Shown: positions 1-8,525 of the stretch, piece after piece
Layout: each line of letters begins with the position of its first letter
How positions within the stretch are numbered: the first letter of the stretch is position 1
Virus record (IMG/VR): IMGVR_UViG_3300036846_000539
Coordinates: 1 to 45,902 of that record
Reading direction: 5' to 3' (one strand)
DNA length: 45,902 nt
Source: a virus
Position numbers and translations under genes: made by a program
Notes under the pieces: model-generated
Databases searched by the model: none
What the model saw: the letters and a program-made list of their open reading frames with translations, nothing else
Told to the model about the DNA's origin: nothing

Positions 1-166
1 GCACCTTCCTCTCGGCGGCGAGTGTCATTAGAAACGCACGCACGTCGCCGTCGCGGACATTGCCACCGGCCTTGGCGATTAGTTCAGATTGGGGACGGCC
101 CATCGCGCCGCCCCCAATCAAGTGTTGCACGACCTTTACTTGCCAGTCTTCATCGTTACGAGGCAT
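1..166 (-). CDS. Winged-helix-like small protein, 3' end cut by window start
   Basis: This is the N-terminal 55 codons of a protein whose full version lies at 44480-44713. The two copies differ at only a few bases here. The start is the ATG at 164-166 (MPRNDEDWQV), three bases after a GTTTGANTCAAAC-type palindrome and with no Shine-Dalgarno. The visible part has the helix-rich pattern of a small winged-helix DNA-binding domain. The gene is truncated only because the window begins inside it; the genome continues at about 44548. Confidence 0.6.
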   Translation of the reverse strand, partial: MPRNDEDWQVKVVQHLIGGGAMGRPQSELIAKAGGNVRDGDVRAFLMTLAAERKV

Positions 167-169
167 GGT

Positions 170-182
170 GTTTGACTCACAC
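170..182. repeat. Palindrome copy GTTTGACTCACAC
   Basis: Contains the TGA stop of the giant virion gene and lies three bases before the ATG of the winged-helix gene (minus strand). Confidence 0.9.
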
Positions 183-3100
183 AGGTGGCGCTCCCCACGG
201 TAGCGTTCTCCTTGCTCCTGGTACAAACTCTTCGGTCTTCGGCGTGTTGGCTTTGGGTGTTGTGCCTTGTTGGAACGCGCCGCTGGGCAGACCGTATGGG
301 TCAAGGTCATCTATTCTTAATCTTCTGCCGTATGTGTTAAAGAAGTCTTGGCCCATGGGCGATGAGTTGAATTTGTCTTCGATTTCGCTGATTGCATTAT
401 TGATCCCTATTGCTACACGCTGACGCTGGTGCTCCCAGTAGTTGCGCACTTGTCGTGGGTCTTTGTGATTAATTCCAGCTTCTTTCATTCTGTCCACGAC
501 GTCTGGCTTGTTTGCCACTAGATTGTTATGCCACGGTCCCATGTTACCATAGTCAATCTTTTGCATAGACTGGATACCCTCAGTTGCTTCACGGTAGCGG
601 TCCCAAAGCGAACGGTAGCCGTGGCCACCAGTCCTTGGTGAGTCATGTTTGGTCAAGTTATAAAGTTCCTTCGCAAACTCTATATAGAGAGGATTGGTCG
701 GCTCGGGTTGATCTAGTCCAGGTGTATGGTGAGGCAAGTGCGGTCCTACTGCTTGAGTGGCTATCGCCTCACCGCCTTTGCTAAGCGGCTTCTTTCGCAC
801 AACGTCTCTCACGCCAGTCAGTTCATACTTGCGGTAGAACTCGTCGAGTTGTTCAATAGCCTGCTGTCGATTGTACATTTCCTGCGTGTATCGCGTCATG
901 CCAGAAAGCGGTGGTAGCACACCTGCTATGTTGCGAATGACAGGCAGGCCTTGTATATACGGCTTGCCTGCTTGTTTGACTGCGTTCTTTAATGCTTCTC
1001 CGTATCCTCCTGGCGTGTGTACGAATGCCGCTCCGGCGCCTAGTAGCATATCGGCAATGGTAGGAGCGAGTGTCCTTAAGTAGCTTTCTCCACTCTGTCC
1101 CACAACTCTATTCTGGTCGAATGGAGAGTTCTTCTTCTTGTACACGTCGCCGCCTATATCAGCGTTTTGACTGTTCTGCCCCAGTCCTGAGAACAGCGAA
1201 CTCGGCAGAAATCCTCCTATGTTCTGCGGTGCTTGGACGCCTGCTGCTGCGAACGCGTCACTGATGAAGGCTGGCGTGGGAGGGAACGCGGCAATGTCGG
1301 CCCAGTTTGCCGCTGCTGCCTTCATGTCCTGCGTCCAATTCCATGCGTTGTTGCCGTACAGATGGTCCATAGCTGCTTCTGTCATCATCTTCGGGCCTAC
1401 GTCCTCCTGGAACGCAAGCGGGAGTTCAACGCCATCTGCGACACGTTCTCCCGGCAGTCCCAAGTATTGACTCATAGCTTTTGAGTATTCGCTACGTCCG
1501 TACATCATATGCCAGACGTAGGGTATGCCGTCTGGGTCTTTGCCTAAGGCTGCGTTCCACAGGTATGCCAGTCCTGACGTTCCGGTACCGTACAATGCCC
1601 ATCTGAGAGCAGTTTCAGTCGGGTTTGTAGCAACCGATCTGTATAAGGCCTTTCCTCCTTGCAATATCATATTGTGCCATGGCGACCATTCGCGTCCCAA
1701 CTGATTGCTACCAATCCACCCGTACTGTATCCCTCTTGCTGCTATTCCTTTTAGCGTCCTTGCTATTGCACTCTTGGGAATACTCAGTTCGTCCTCCATG
1801 TCGTATCTGACAGGCCCGCTGTGCCTCTTGTAATATATTCCAGCGGTCTTTGGGTTACCGGCCAGGTCGTTGCCCATTGAGAACAGAGGTGCAAGTATCT
1901 TTTCTTGCTCTTGTGGCGTCATTGCATCAAATATCTTACGGCTTGGTAGATTACGTTCCAGAAATGCATAGTTTGCTGCGCCGTGTACCGACGTGATTGC
2001 GTTCTTGTATGCTTGAAGGTACATAGACAAGTGCCGGTACTTTGGATTGTTCATAAACTGTTTGGCCTTCCTGCCTAGAGCATCAACGCCACGTGCCCAG
2101 GTTTCGTGCTGTGGAGACATCATTCCGGAAGCATGTGCACCCATGGCTTCCACCATGTGTGCTGCGCCTTTGTGCTGCGCATGGGCTAGAACGGTTGATA
2201 TGTGGTTTGTAGCTGTAGGCCCAAGCTTTTGCTGCAGCCACTTGCCAGTAGGTGTGTTCTTAAACGAGAAGCGTGCATATTCGGCCATCTTTTGTATGTT
2301 TGGCCGTGCTATAGCATGCGGCAACGAGCCTGGGCCAAACGGTATGTAATTGCGCCCGAAGATGTAACCTGGAGCGCTAATGTGCTGTGGGTGCCATGGA
2401 AGCGCTGAGGCTGGTGGAATCAGTCGTCCTGGACCCCAGCCTTTCCTTGTGCCCGCAATAGTTCTCTTCATAATCCAAGCATTGCGCATCACATCGGTTA
2501 AAGCGAAGTGTGAAAGCAGTCCTGTTGTGGTGCTAGTGAACAATCGATTTGTTGCTCCGGTAATTGCGGCTACAGCGTTTGACGTGAACATTCTTGGGTC
2601 AAGGTCTAGTGCCTGCGCCATAGTACTGTTTCTTACTAGCCAGTTCTCGGTTACGCCGCGGCGCTCACCAGTTACTAGATTCATCCTTTTGCGCGGTGGT
2701 AATGCATTGGCTTCCGCTTGTGTTAAGTATCTGAACATTGTCTGACCGTGTGGGGAACTGCGGATAACGTCAATAGCAGACATTTTAGCTGCATTGCTCA
2801 TTTTCTCACGGGCCCCTAACTGCTGACGGCCTTCGATAGCTCTGTATGGATCACCACGTTCGATAGGCTTGCCGTACTTGTCAAGTGCAGTTCCGTTTTC
2901 GCCGTACTCGCGACCATGCCACGGGATTTCATTTGCGTTGTGGGCATTCATGTCTGCTAGTTCTTGTTTCGTGTGTAGTCCGTATTCGCCCTCGGCCTCA
3001 GCGCGGCGTATTTCCGCCATATATTTGCGCACATTGGCCTGCTGAGCAGCGAAGTCTGGATGTGCTTGATCCAGCAATCCGACTTTACGTGTTGCGCTTT

Positions 3101-6100
3101 GTCTTGTCTCGCCGCGCACACTGATTGGTCCATATTGTGGGTGCGCTAGCGGCAGGTTCTGCTGATTGGGGCCACCGCGTTGCGCCTGCTCCTTCATGTG
3201 AATGTCGTCGAGTGTATCTTTTAAGTGTATATAGTTGCGAAACTCTGGGTTCTTGTGCATGTAGTATCCCAAGTCGTATAGAGGTACGTCTGCTTTGAAG
3301 TTGTACTCCGGCGATATGGCATGGCCATGGTTTGTAGCTGCTTCCGCAATTGCCGCCGCTTGCGATCCCGTGGTGTGCTTGAACACTTCTCTCATTCTTT
3401 TCAGTGTAGTTTCGTCTACTCCAGCTTTTTCCATGAAACTCTTAACCGGACCCATCAAGTCATCGCCGAAACGCGTAAAGGCTCCCAGCCCGAATCCGGC
3501 TTCTTTTCCGATTGGGCCACGTGGCGCTTGTGTCAGGCCGGGAGGAAGCGGCGGTGGCGGTGGCGGCACAGGCGATTGTACTGTCGGTGTTTGAGTCAAA
3601 CGCGGTGCAGGCGGTGTAGCAGGCGGTAGTGATGGTGTGGATGGTGGTGTAGCGGCTGGTGGCGTGGCTTGTGGTATGGGTGGCGCGGGTGGAGCAGCAA
3701 CTGACGGTGCGGCGGGTGGCAAAAGCTCAGCCGGAATAGCCGATGCCATCTGTGCTTGAGTTAATGGCGGAAAGGCGGGCGGGGCTGGTGTGGTCGGTGT
3801 AACTGGCGTAGCTGGCACGGCGACTCGAGGCGGCACACCTGGAATACGTGCTCTTGTCCTACGCACTGGTAGTGTTGGTACTGGCTGAGCCTGTGGAATG
3901 CGCATTTCGGCCGGTGGTGCACCTAGCTTCATGCGCTCTGCATATTGCGCTGCTGCTTCTTCTGCGGCTGACCTGTAAACCGGCTTGGCAGGTGGGACGG
4001 CTGGCGTCACAGTTTTGCCGGAGCGCTTTTGTACAAGTGGCTCTTTGAGAGATTCCAGTTCAGCAATTGGGCTTGCGACCGGCCGCTCTGCAGAAGGTAT
4101 CGTTGTGATAGGTTCTTCCGTAGCTAAACGCTCAGCCTCTGCTGTACGCTCAGGCTTCGTAAGCGTTTCCAGCCAACTGCCGGGGACGATTGCACTGGAA
4201 GAGCCTGCCTTCGGGCCTGGACCCGGAGGTTCAGCTACAAATTGCCCCGTTGGAGGATCACGCAGACGGCCTGTCGCTGCATCGCGGATAGGGCCTGGCT
4301 CTGTAGAAGCGGGTGCCTCACCGCTTTGAAACTCTGACAGCTTGTTGTGCCGTGAAAGTATTCTACTCAGTGCTGCATTTTTTGATGTGCTTGGTGCCAC
4401 AGGACCATTAAACTTGTTGGCTATGTCAACAACGGTTTCCCGTGGAAGCTCCTTCAGGCTTTGGTATACCGGCTGGAAAGCAGCATTGTTGCCCAGAGCG
4501 GTTGTTAACTCAGCGGCTTTTGTATCGCTTAGGCCTGTAGTAGCACGCGCAAGGCCTGTCTTTGGCAACTTCGGTAATTCGCCCACACCGCCTATAAGAC
4601 CTTCAGCGGTCTGGACACCTTCCTTCTGCTCGAACTTGCCAATTGCTTTCATCCAGTCTGGATAATATTCTCCTATAATGTCGGAGAGAGCATGACCCGG
4701 CTCTACTACCCCAGGTATGCCAATGGGGTTGAAAGCGTGCAGTATGTCTTTGGTAGCTTGCGCATACTGTGGAGTGACTGTTGGTAACTGTGATGCCACC
4801 TTCGCTCCGTGCGTCATCGAATCTATTTGTTCTTTTGTAAGCGTAGAAGGCTCTGGCTCTATCTGGTCCAGCCGTGGCACAACACCAGCAAGTTCTTCAG
4901 CTTTCACTTGTGGCGAGTTTGCGATGCCTTTTGTCATGCCGATGGTTGGGTCAACTGCTGCAAGTCCAGCATCGATGGTATGCAACTGTCCGTCGGCACC
5001 GGTCACAGTGATCTGCTGTGGTGTTTGATTCAAACTGTTAGCGTAAGCTAGTGCAGCAGCAGTGTCCTGATCGGGCGTGGTAGTACCTGGAAAACCAGGG
5101 GTTACGGCAGGCTGGAGGTTTACCGGAGGTAGGTCTGGTGTGGGAGTTGCAACTGCGGGTTGTAGTGTTGGAGGTGGTGTTGGAGTCGGAGTAGGCGTTT
5201 TTAGCGCTTCTAGCTGAGGTTTCAGAGCGGCTAGTTCTTGGTCGGGCTCGGACTGTTCCTCTGTGGGTACATCTTCTGGCGTGAGCACTGGTATAAGAGC
5301 ACCACCGCCAGCGCGACGAGCCACACCACCGCCCGCAGTCGGTATACTGTACGTGCCACCAGCACCACCCATTACCATTTTGATCCAGTCGGCGTCGGCA
5401 TTCTCGTGAACGAAGCGCTCTCCTGTGCCAGGGTCAAATGCAACAGGAGCGCCTCCTGAATGCACATTGCCACTCTCGTTTCCTGTAGTAAAATTGCCTA
5501 CGTTCGAGCCTTGCATAGCATAACCGATCATATTGTTGATACGGTTCTGCTCGCCAGGGTCGAAGCTCTGGCCTAGCTTGGACGTAGTTGTGCTAGGATA
5601 GTAATGTGCATCCTGTATGGCTTGCTGTAGAGTCATGCCCCGCGATAACGAGCGATTCATAACGGATTCGATATAAGCCTGCTCGGCTCGTGGCCCCTGG
5701 CCTCCGACTTCGGCCGCTACTGAGGCTGCGAACAAACGGCGTGTGTTCGGATCGTTAAGTTCAGTGGCGAATTTTGCCTGCCGCATCTGTGCAAGGCTAC
5801 TGATGCCAGGCATGCTCCCGCCACCACCAGTGATATTGTACTGCTGATTGCCGGCAGGGACGCTGAGGGTCTGGCCGCTGGAAAGCTGTATGTGCCCAGG
5901 ATCAGCCTGGAAGGCATTATTCTTGAGAAACTCTAGTCCGAAGCGTCCAGCGTTTTGGTGCAAGTAGTCAAGCACAGGACCGCTGTTTACGTCAGCAGCT
6001 TGGCCAAGAGCGTGCCGACTGCGACCAGGTGGTGCCGCTAAACCCCCCTGATTGTTAGGATTAGGCTGATACGTAACACCATTAAAAGTGACTGGCTGCC

Positions 6101-6590
6101 GTGTATAGTCTGCGTAATACTGTGCTTGCTGTTCTGGTGGTCGATACAGATCGCGGAGCACCGCTTGGTGTCCCGTAGCTGACTCAGCCGCTTGTATAGC
6201 TTGTGTTAGTCTGCTGGCAAACTCAGGGTTGAGGCCGTGAGCGTTAAGGTTTTGCCCTTTGTTAAGCAAATATTGGTACGGATTGATGTTGCTTGTGGGC
6301 GATGGTGGCTGCGGCGGCATGGGCTGTGGAGTCATGCCAACCGTAGCCACAGGTGGGCCGCCAGGAGGCGACGCCAGCGTTGTTGCATGGTCGAGTGGTA
6401 TATGTGCGTCTCGTGTTGGTGCGTAGTCTGGCGGCAGTTGATCTACCACCAGACTGGCATATTGACCTGGAAGTTGAAAGTCTGGTGCTGCCATCGCCAG
6501 ATCGTACGAGGTCGGAGGTGGCGGCAGCTGCTTGTTTTGGTCGTCGTCGGGTGGAGGCAGCGCGAGGTCTTCCAGGTTTTGAAGTGACAT
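177..6590 (-). CDS. Giant virion protein with two peptidoglycan-hydrolase domains (probable ejected internal protein)
   Basis: A 2,137-residue protein, the largest in the genome. Residues about 120-240 look like an M15/VanY-type peptidase: SRHALGQAAD at 191-200 gives the zinc-site H193 and D200, and DPGH supplies H233. Residues about 280-410 resemble a SleB/lytic-transglycosylase-type wall hydrolase, with a likely catalytic glutamate at E294. A long Pro/Ala/Thr-rich linker (about 800-1040) follows, then a roughly 1,000-residue C-terminal region with hydrophobic stretches. In T7-like phages, very large internal proteins are ejected into the cell envelope and open peptidoglycan; this is the inferred role. 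The ATG is two bases after a palindrome copy and has no Shine-Dalgarno. The TGA stop lies inside another copy (170-182), and two more copies are in frame in linkers (LTQTP, LNQTP). A diverged C-terminal copy is at 44741-45902. Confidence 0.8.
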   Translation of the reverse strand: MSLQNLEDLALPPPDDDQNKQLPPPPTSYDLAMAAPDFQLPGQYASLVVDQLPPDYAPTRDAHIPLDHATTLASPPGGPPVATVGMTPQPMPPQPPSPTSNINPYQYLLNKGQNLNAHGLNPEFASRLTQAIQAAESATGHQAVLRDLYRPPEQQAQYYADYTRQPVTFNGVTYQPNPNNQGGLAAPPGRSRHALGQAADVNSGPVLDYLHQNAGRFGLEFLKNNAFQADPGHIQLSSGQTLSVPAGNQQYNITGGGGSMPGISSLAQMRQAKFATELNDPNTRRLFAASVAAEVGGQGPRAEQAYIESVMNRSLSRGMTLQQAIQDAHYYPSTTTSKLGQSFDPGEQNRINNMIGYAMQGSNVGNFTTGNESGNVHSGGAPVAFDPGTGERFVHENADADWIKMVMGGAGGTYSIPTAGGGVARRAGGGALIPVLTPEDVPTEEQSEPDQELAALKPQLEALKTPTPTPTPPPTLQPAVATPTPDLPPVNLQPAVTPGFPGTTTPDQDTAAALAYANSLNQTPQQITVTGADGQLHTIDAGLAAVDPTIGMTKGIANSPQVKAEELAGVVPRLDQIEPEPSTLTKEQIDSMTHGAKVASQLPTVTPQYAQATKDILHAFNPIGIPGVVEPGHALSDIIGEYYPDWMKAIGKFEQKEGVQTAEGLIGGVGELPKLPKTGLARATTGLSDTKAAELTTALGNNAAFQPVYQSLKELPRETVVDIANKFNGPVAPSTSKNAALSRILSRHNKLSEFQSGEAPASTEPGPIRDAATGRLRDPPTGQFVAEPPGPGPKAGSSSAIVPGSWLETLTKPERTAEAERLATEEPITTIPSAERPVASPIAELESLKEPLVQKRSGKTVTPAVPPAKPVYRSAAEEAAAQYAERMKLGAPPAEMRIPQAQPVPTLPVRRTRARIPGVPPRVAVPATPVTPTTPAPPAFPPLTQAQMASAIPAELLPPAAPSVAAPPAPPIPQATPPAATPPSTPSLPPATPPAPRLTQTPTVQSPVPPPPPPLPPGLTQAPRGPIGKEAGFGLGAFTRFGDDLMGPVKSFMEKAGVDETTLKRMREVFKHTTGSQAAAIAEAATNHGHAISPEYNFKADVPLYDLGYYMHKNPEFRNYIHLKDTLDDIHMKEQAQRGGPNQQNLPLAHPQYGPISVRGETRQSATRKVGLLDQAHPDFAAQQANVRKYMAEIRRAEAEGEYGLHTKQELADMNAHNANEIPWHGREYGENGTALDKYGKPIERGDPYRAIEGRQQLGAREKMSNAAKMSAIDVIRSSPHGQTMFRYLTQAEANALPPRKRMNLVTGERRGVTENWLVRNSTMAQALDLDPRMFTSNAVAAITGATNRLFTSTTTGLLSHFALTDVMRNAWIMKRTIAGTRKGWGPGRLIPPASALPWHPQHISAPGYIFGRNYIPFGPGSLPHAIARPNIQKMAEYARFSFKNTPTGKWLQQKLGPTATNHISTVLAHAQHKGAAHMVEAMGAHASGMMSPQHETWARGVDALGRKAKQFMNNPKYRHLSMYLQAYKNAITSVHGAANYAFLERNLPSRKIFDAMTPQEQEKILAPLFSMGNDLAGNPKTAGIYYKRHSGPVRYDMEDELSIPKSAIARTLKGIAARGIQYGWIGSNQLGREWSPWHNMILQGGKALYRSVATNPTETALRWALYGTGTSGLAYLWNAALGKDPDGIPYVWHMMYGRSEYSKAMSQYLGLPGERVADGVELPLAFQEDVGPKMMTEAAMDHLYGNNAWNWTQDMKAAAANWADIAAFPPTPAFISDAFAAAGVQAPQNIGGFLPSSLFSGLGQNSQNADIGGDVYKKKNSPFDQNRVVGQSGESYLRTLAPTIADMLLGAGAAFVHTPGGYGEALKNAVKQAGKPYIQGLPVIRNIAGVLPPLSGMTRYTQEMYNRQQAIEQLDEFYRKYELTGVRDVVRKKPLSKGGEAIATQAVGPHLPHHTPGLDQPEPTNPLYIEFAKELYNLTKHDSPRTGGHGYRSLWDRYREATEGIQSMQKIDYGNMGPWHNNLVANKPDVVDRMKEAGINHKDPRQVRNYWEHQRQRVAIGINNAISEIEDKFNSSPMGQDFFNTYGRRLRIDDLDPYGLPSGAFQQGTTPKANTPKTEEFVPGARRTLPWGAPPV
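3589..3601. repeat. Palindrome copy GTTTGAGTCAAAC (coding)
   Basis: In frame in the Pro-rich linker of the giant virion protein (LTQT). Confidence 0.9.
4203..4230 (+). repeat. Hairpin repeat a (coding, antisense to gene)
   Basis: CTTCGGGCCTGGACCCGGAG core inside the giant virion gene. Confidence 0.75.
5023..5035. repeat. Palindrome copy GTTTGATTCAAAC (coding)
   Basis: In frame in another linker of the giant protein (LNQT); central base T. Confidence 0.9.
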
Positions 6591-6592
6591 GT

Positions 6593-6605
6593 GTTTGACT
6601 CACAC
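6593..6605. repeat. Palindrome copy GTTTGACTCACAC
   Basis: Two bases before the giant gene ATG, in the Shine-Dalgarno position. Confidence 0.9.
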
Positions 6606-6616
6606 AGTTAGAAGTT

Positions 6617-7165
6617 TCACTGGAAGCGCTTTCTGGCTCCCATGGCCTGTTGCGTTTGCGCTAGCTCGTCCGCAGTTGACATCGGCTGAATGGCTCCCTG
6701 TGCCGACGCTTGTGGAGGAGCGTTGCCGGAGAATGCCCCTGGTGGAGGACCGCCGGCACCCGGAGGACCGCCCATAGGCCGGGGAGGGAGGCGCCTTGGC
6801 GGAAAGCCGCGCGGCCCTCCACCAGCCGGCATCTGCGGACCGCCAGCACCCATTGGAGGCAACATGCCTTGCTGTCCACCACCGGCACCAGGAGGCATTG
6901 GTGGCATTCCACCTCCAGGTATCTTGCTGCCACCGGCCATGCCGCCAAGAAGCATCGGCAGGAACCGCTGGATAAGAGGTTGTATCGCTTGTGGGTTTTG
7001 TGCAATCATTTGCACAACCTGTGGCGGCAGCATCCGCATGATTCCTTGGAGGATTGGGCTTGGGCCTCCGCCAATGGGAGGCATTCCACCACTTCCACCT
7101 GGTGCTGGGGAAGGCATTCCACCACCGCGAGGAGGCGTTCCGCCGGGAGGCATCGGCATAGACAT
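6617..7165 (-). CDS. Gly/Pro/Met-rich low-complexity protein (probable virion-associated)
   Basis: A 182-residue protein built of Gly-Gly-Met-Pro-Pro repeats around one ordered-looking central helix (about residues 38-75, PILQGIMRMLPPQVVQMI). A clear Shine-Dalgarno (AAAGGA) precedes the ATG by seven bases. It lies between internal virion protein genes in the leftward structural operon, so a virion or morphogenesis role is likely by position only. The composition is too biased to assign a family. Long open frames on the other strand here are a by-product of the GC-rich repeats. Confidence 0.7.
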   Translation of the reverse strand: MSMPMPPGGTPPRGGGMPSPAPGGSGGMPPIGGGPSPILQGIMRMLPPQVVQMIAQNPQAIQPLIQRFLPMLLGGMAGGSKIPGGGMPPMPPGAGGGQQGMLPPMGAGGPQMPAGGGPRGFPPRRLPPRPMGGPPGAGGPPPGAFSGNAPPQASAQGAIQPMSTADELAQTQQAMGARKRFQ

Positions 7166-7178
7166 TGTGTGTTCCTTT

Positions 7179-7397
7179 CTATTGTTGCATCTTCATCATG
7201 TTTGCAAGCACGCGAGCACGTTGGTCTTTAGGATTACCAGTGGTGCTTGGTTGGCCATCAGACACGTATGGTGGAAGGCTTGCGTACGCACTTTTTGGGG
7301 TTTTGTTTATGAAGTCCTGGGCAACGTCCCCAAGTTGGCCCTGGTCGTGCTGATGCGCAAACATGAATCGCTGTTGCGCTTTGGATGTGATTGGCAT
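7179..7397 (-). CDS. Small DUF3008-like phage protein
   Basis: A 72-residue protein beginning MPITSKAQQRFMFAH. The SKAQQRFMF start is characteristic of a widespread small phage protein (DUF3008-like) found among virion genes, function unknown. The start at 7397 is chosen because TTGGAGGC sits four bases upstream of this ATG; a longer form from 7409 has no ribosome-binding site. The rest is polar and basic, ending LANMMKMQQ. It lies between two virion-type genes with very short gaps, consistent with one operon. Confidence 0.7.
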   Translation of the reverse strand: MPITSKAQQRFMFAHQHDQGQLGDVAQDFINKTPKSAYASLPPYVSDGQPSTTGNPKDQRARVLANMMKMQQ

Positions 7398-7409
7398 GTT
7401 AGCCTCCAA

Positions 7410-8525
7410 TTAGAACATTTCGCTAGACCATGTGGGATTTGATCCATAGACCTGTTGCGAGTAATCATCGTTGAAGCCACCACCGGCATCTTGGTTTTGA
7501 TTTGGCTGACCCCCAGGGTAAACGCCTTGACCACCTAGCCATGTAGGCGTCAGTGGGTAGTTGGCACCGCCCCCACTGTAGCCAACGCCAGGGTCATATG
7601 CGGCAGTGTTTGGCACCAGTCCGTACTGTGTACCGCTGGAAGTTCCCTTGCCCTTGCCGCCAATTCCAGCAAGCAAAGTTGCTAGTTTACTTACATCGGG
7701 AAACTCTCCTGCGGCTTTAGCATAGCTGTTGTACGCACTGCCGACTTCGGATGCTCCAGCCCCAGCGGCAGACTGCATCAATTGTGCCTGCTGGTTTTCA
7801 ATTGCACTAAGCTCTTGTGGAACTGTAGAGAACGGAGTGGGCGCGCTCGACAAGCCTCCCTCCATTCGCTTTTGTGCTTCTTGCAACAGTGGAAGGTAAT
7901 GCTGCTGCCTTGCCTGCACGTCTTGTTCGAACTGCGGTATCGACTGTTCATAGGCTTTAGTTAGAATGCCACCGATGTTCTGGCCTTGAGCGTCATCGGC
8001 CGACTTGAGCAGCGCAGCGTAATCTCCACCACGTCCCTGACGAATTAGCGTACGGCCAACCGCTGCTTTGTCTGCACCGATCTGGTCTTGGCTTTGTAAC
8101 GACATCAGTGATGCCAGCTTGTCCTCGTCGGCTGCGCGGCTTGGCGCTTGGTCATATCGCAAGCCTGCAAGCGCCTTATTGTAATCTGGAACTGCTTCTA
8201 GACCGCGTTGTCTAGCTTCTTCTTCGATCAGCCTGTTGCGTGTAGCGTCTTCAGTTAACCGCTTTAGCTGCTCCTGCTCACCGCCGCCAACGATAGCTTT
8301 CTGTGTTGGCGTCAGTATGGTTTCCCATGCATTCGTTGCAGGATTGTATCGTTGTTGATTGCCGTAGGCGTCAGTACGCGACGCTTGCGACATACGCATC
8401 TGTTCGTCGGCCATGCGCTGTTGGAAGCGCAAGTTCATTAGTTGAATTTGTGCCGCCTCTTGCTGTGCGCTCCACTGTCCTACGGCACCAAGGAGGCCTA
8501 CGCCAGCGCCTAGTATCTCGGCCAT
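7410..8525 (-). CDS. Internal virion protein (T7 gp14-like position)
   Basis: A protein of about 371 residues. The N-terminus has one glycine-rich hydrophobic segment (AEILGAGVGLLGAVGQW), followed by long Gln/Ala-rich helices (about residues 20-270) and a Gly/Asn-rich tail. This layout matches small internal core or ejection proteins of podoviruses, but sequence similarity was not tested. The ATG at 8523-8525 overlaps the stop of the upstream gene (TGATG), so translation is probably coupled; a GTG one codon earlier is an alternative start. Placement between other internal-protein candidates supports the call. Confidence 0.65.
   Translation of the reverse strand: MAEILGAGVGLLGAVGQWSAQQEAAQIQLMNLRFQQRMADEQMRMSQASRTDAYGNQQRYNPATNAWETILTPTQKAIVGGGEQEQLKRLTEDATRNRLIEEEARQRGLEAVPDYNKALAGLRYDQAPSRAADEDKLASLMSLQSQDQIGADKAAVGRTLIRQGRGGDYAALLKSADDAQGQNIGGILTKAYEQSIPQFEQDVQARQQHYLPLLQEAQKRMEGGLSSAPTPFSTVPQELSAIENQQAQLMQSAAGAGASEVGSAYNSYAKAAGEFPDVSKLATLLAGIGGKGKGTSSGTQYGLVPNTAAYDPGVGYSGGGANYPLTPTWLGGQGVYPGGQPNQNQDAGGGFNDDYSQQVYGSNPTWSSEMF

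Larger units (their letters stand above)
1..1335. repeat. Allele A of the end-overlap region
   Basis: Corresponds to 44548-45902 with patchy divergence: nearly identical over 1-180, variable through the virion-protein C-terminus, and exactly identical over 1209-1335. Confidence 0.85.

Noticed and set aside
6690-7442. A 250-codon plus-strand frame over the Gly/Pro-rich gene
   Set aside because: Mirror of a Gly/Pro/Met repeat gene; GC-rich repeats lack stops in several frames. No promoter or ribosome site supports it.
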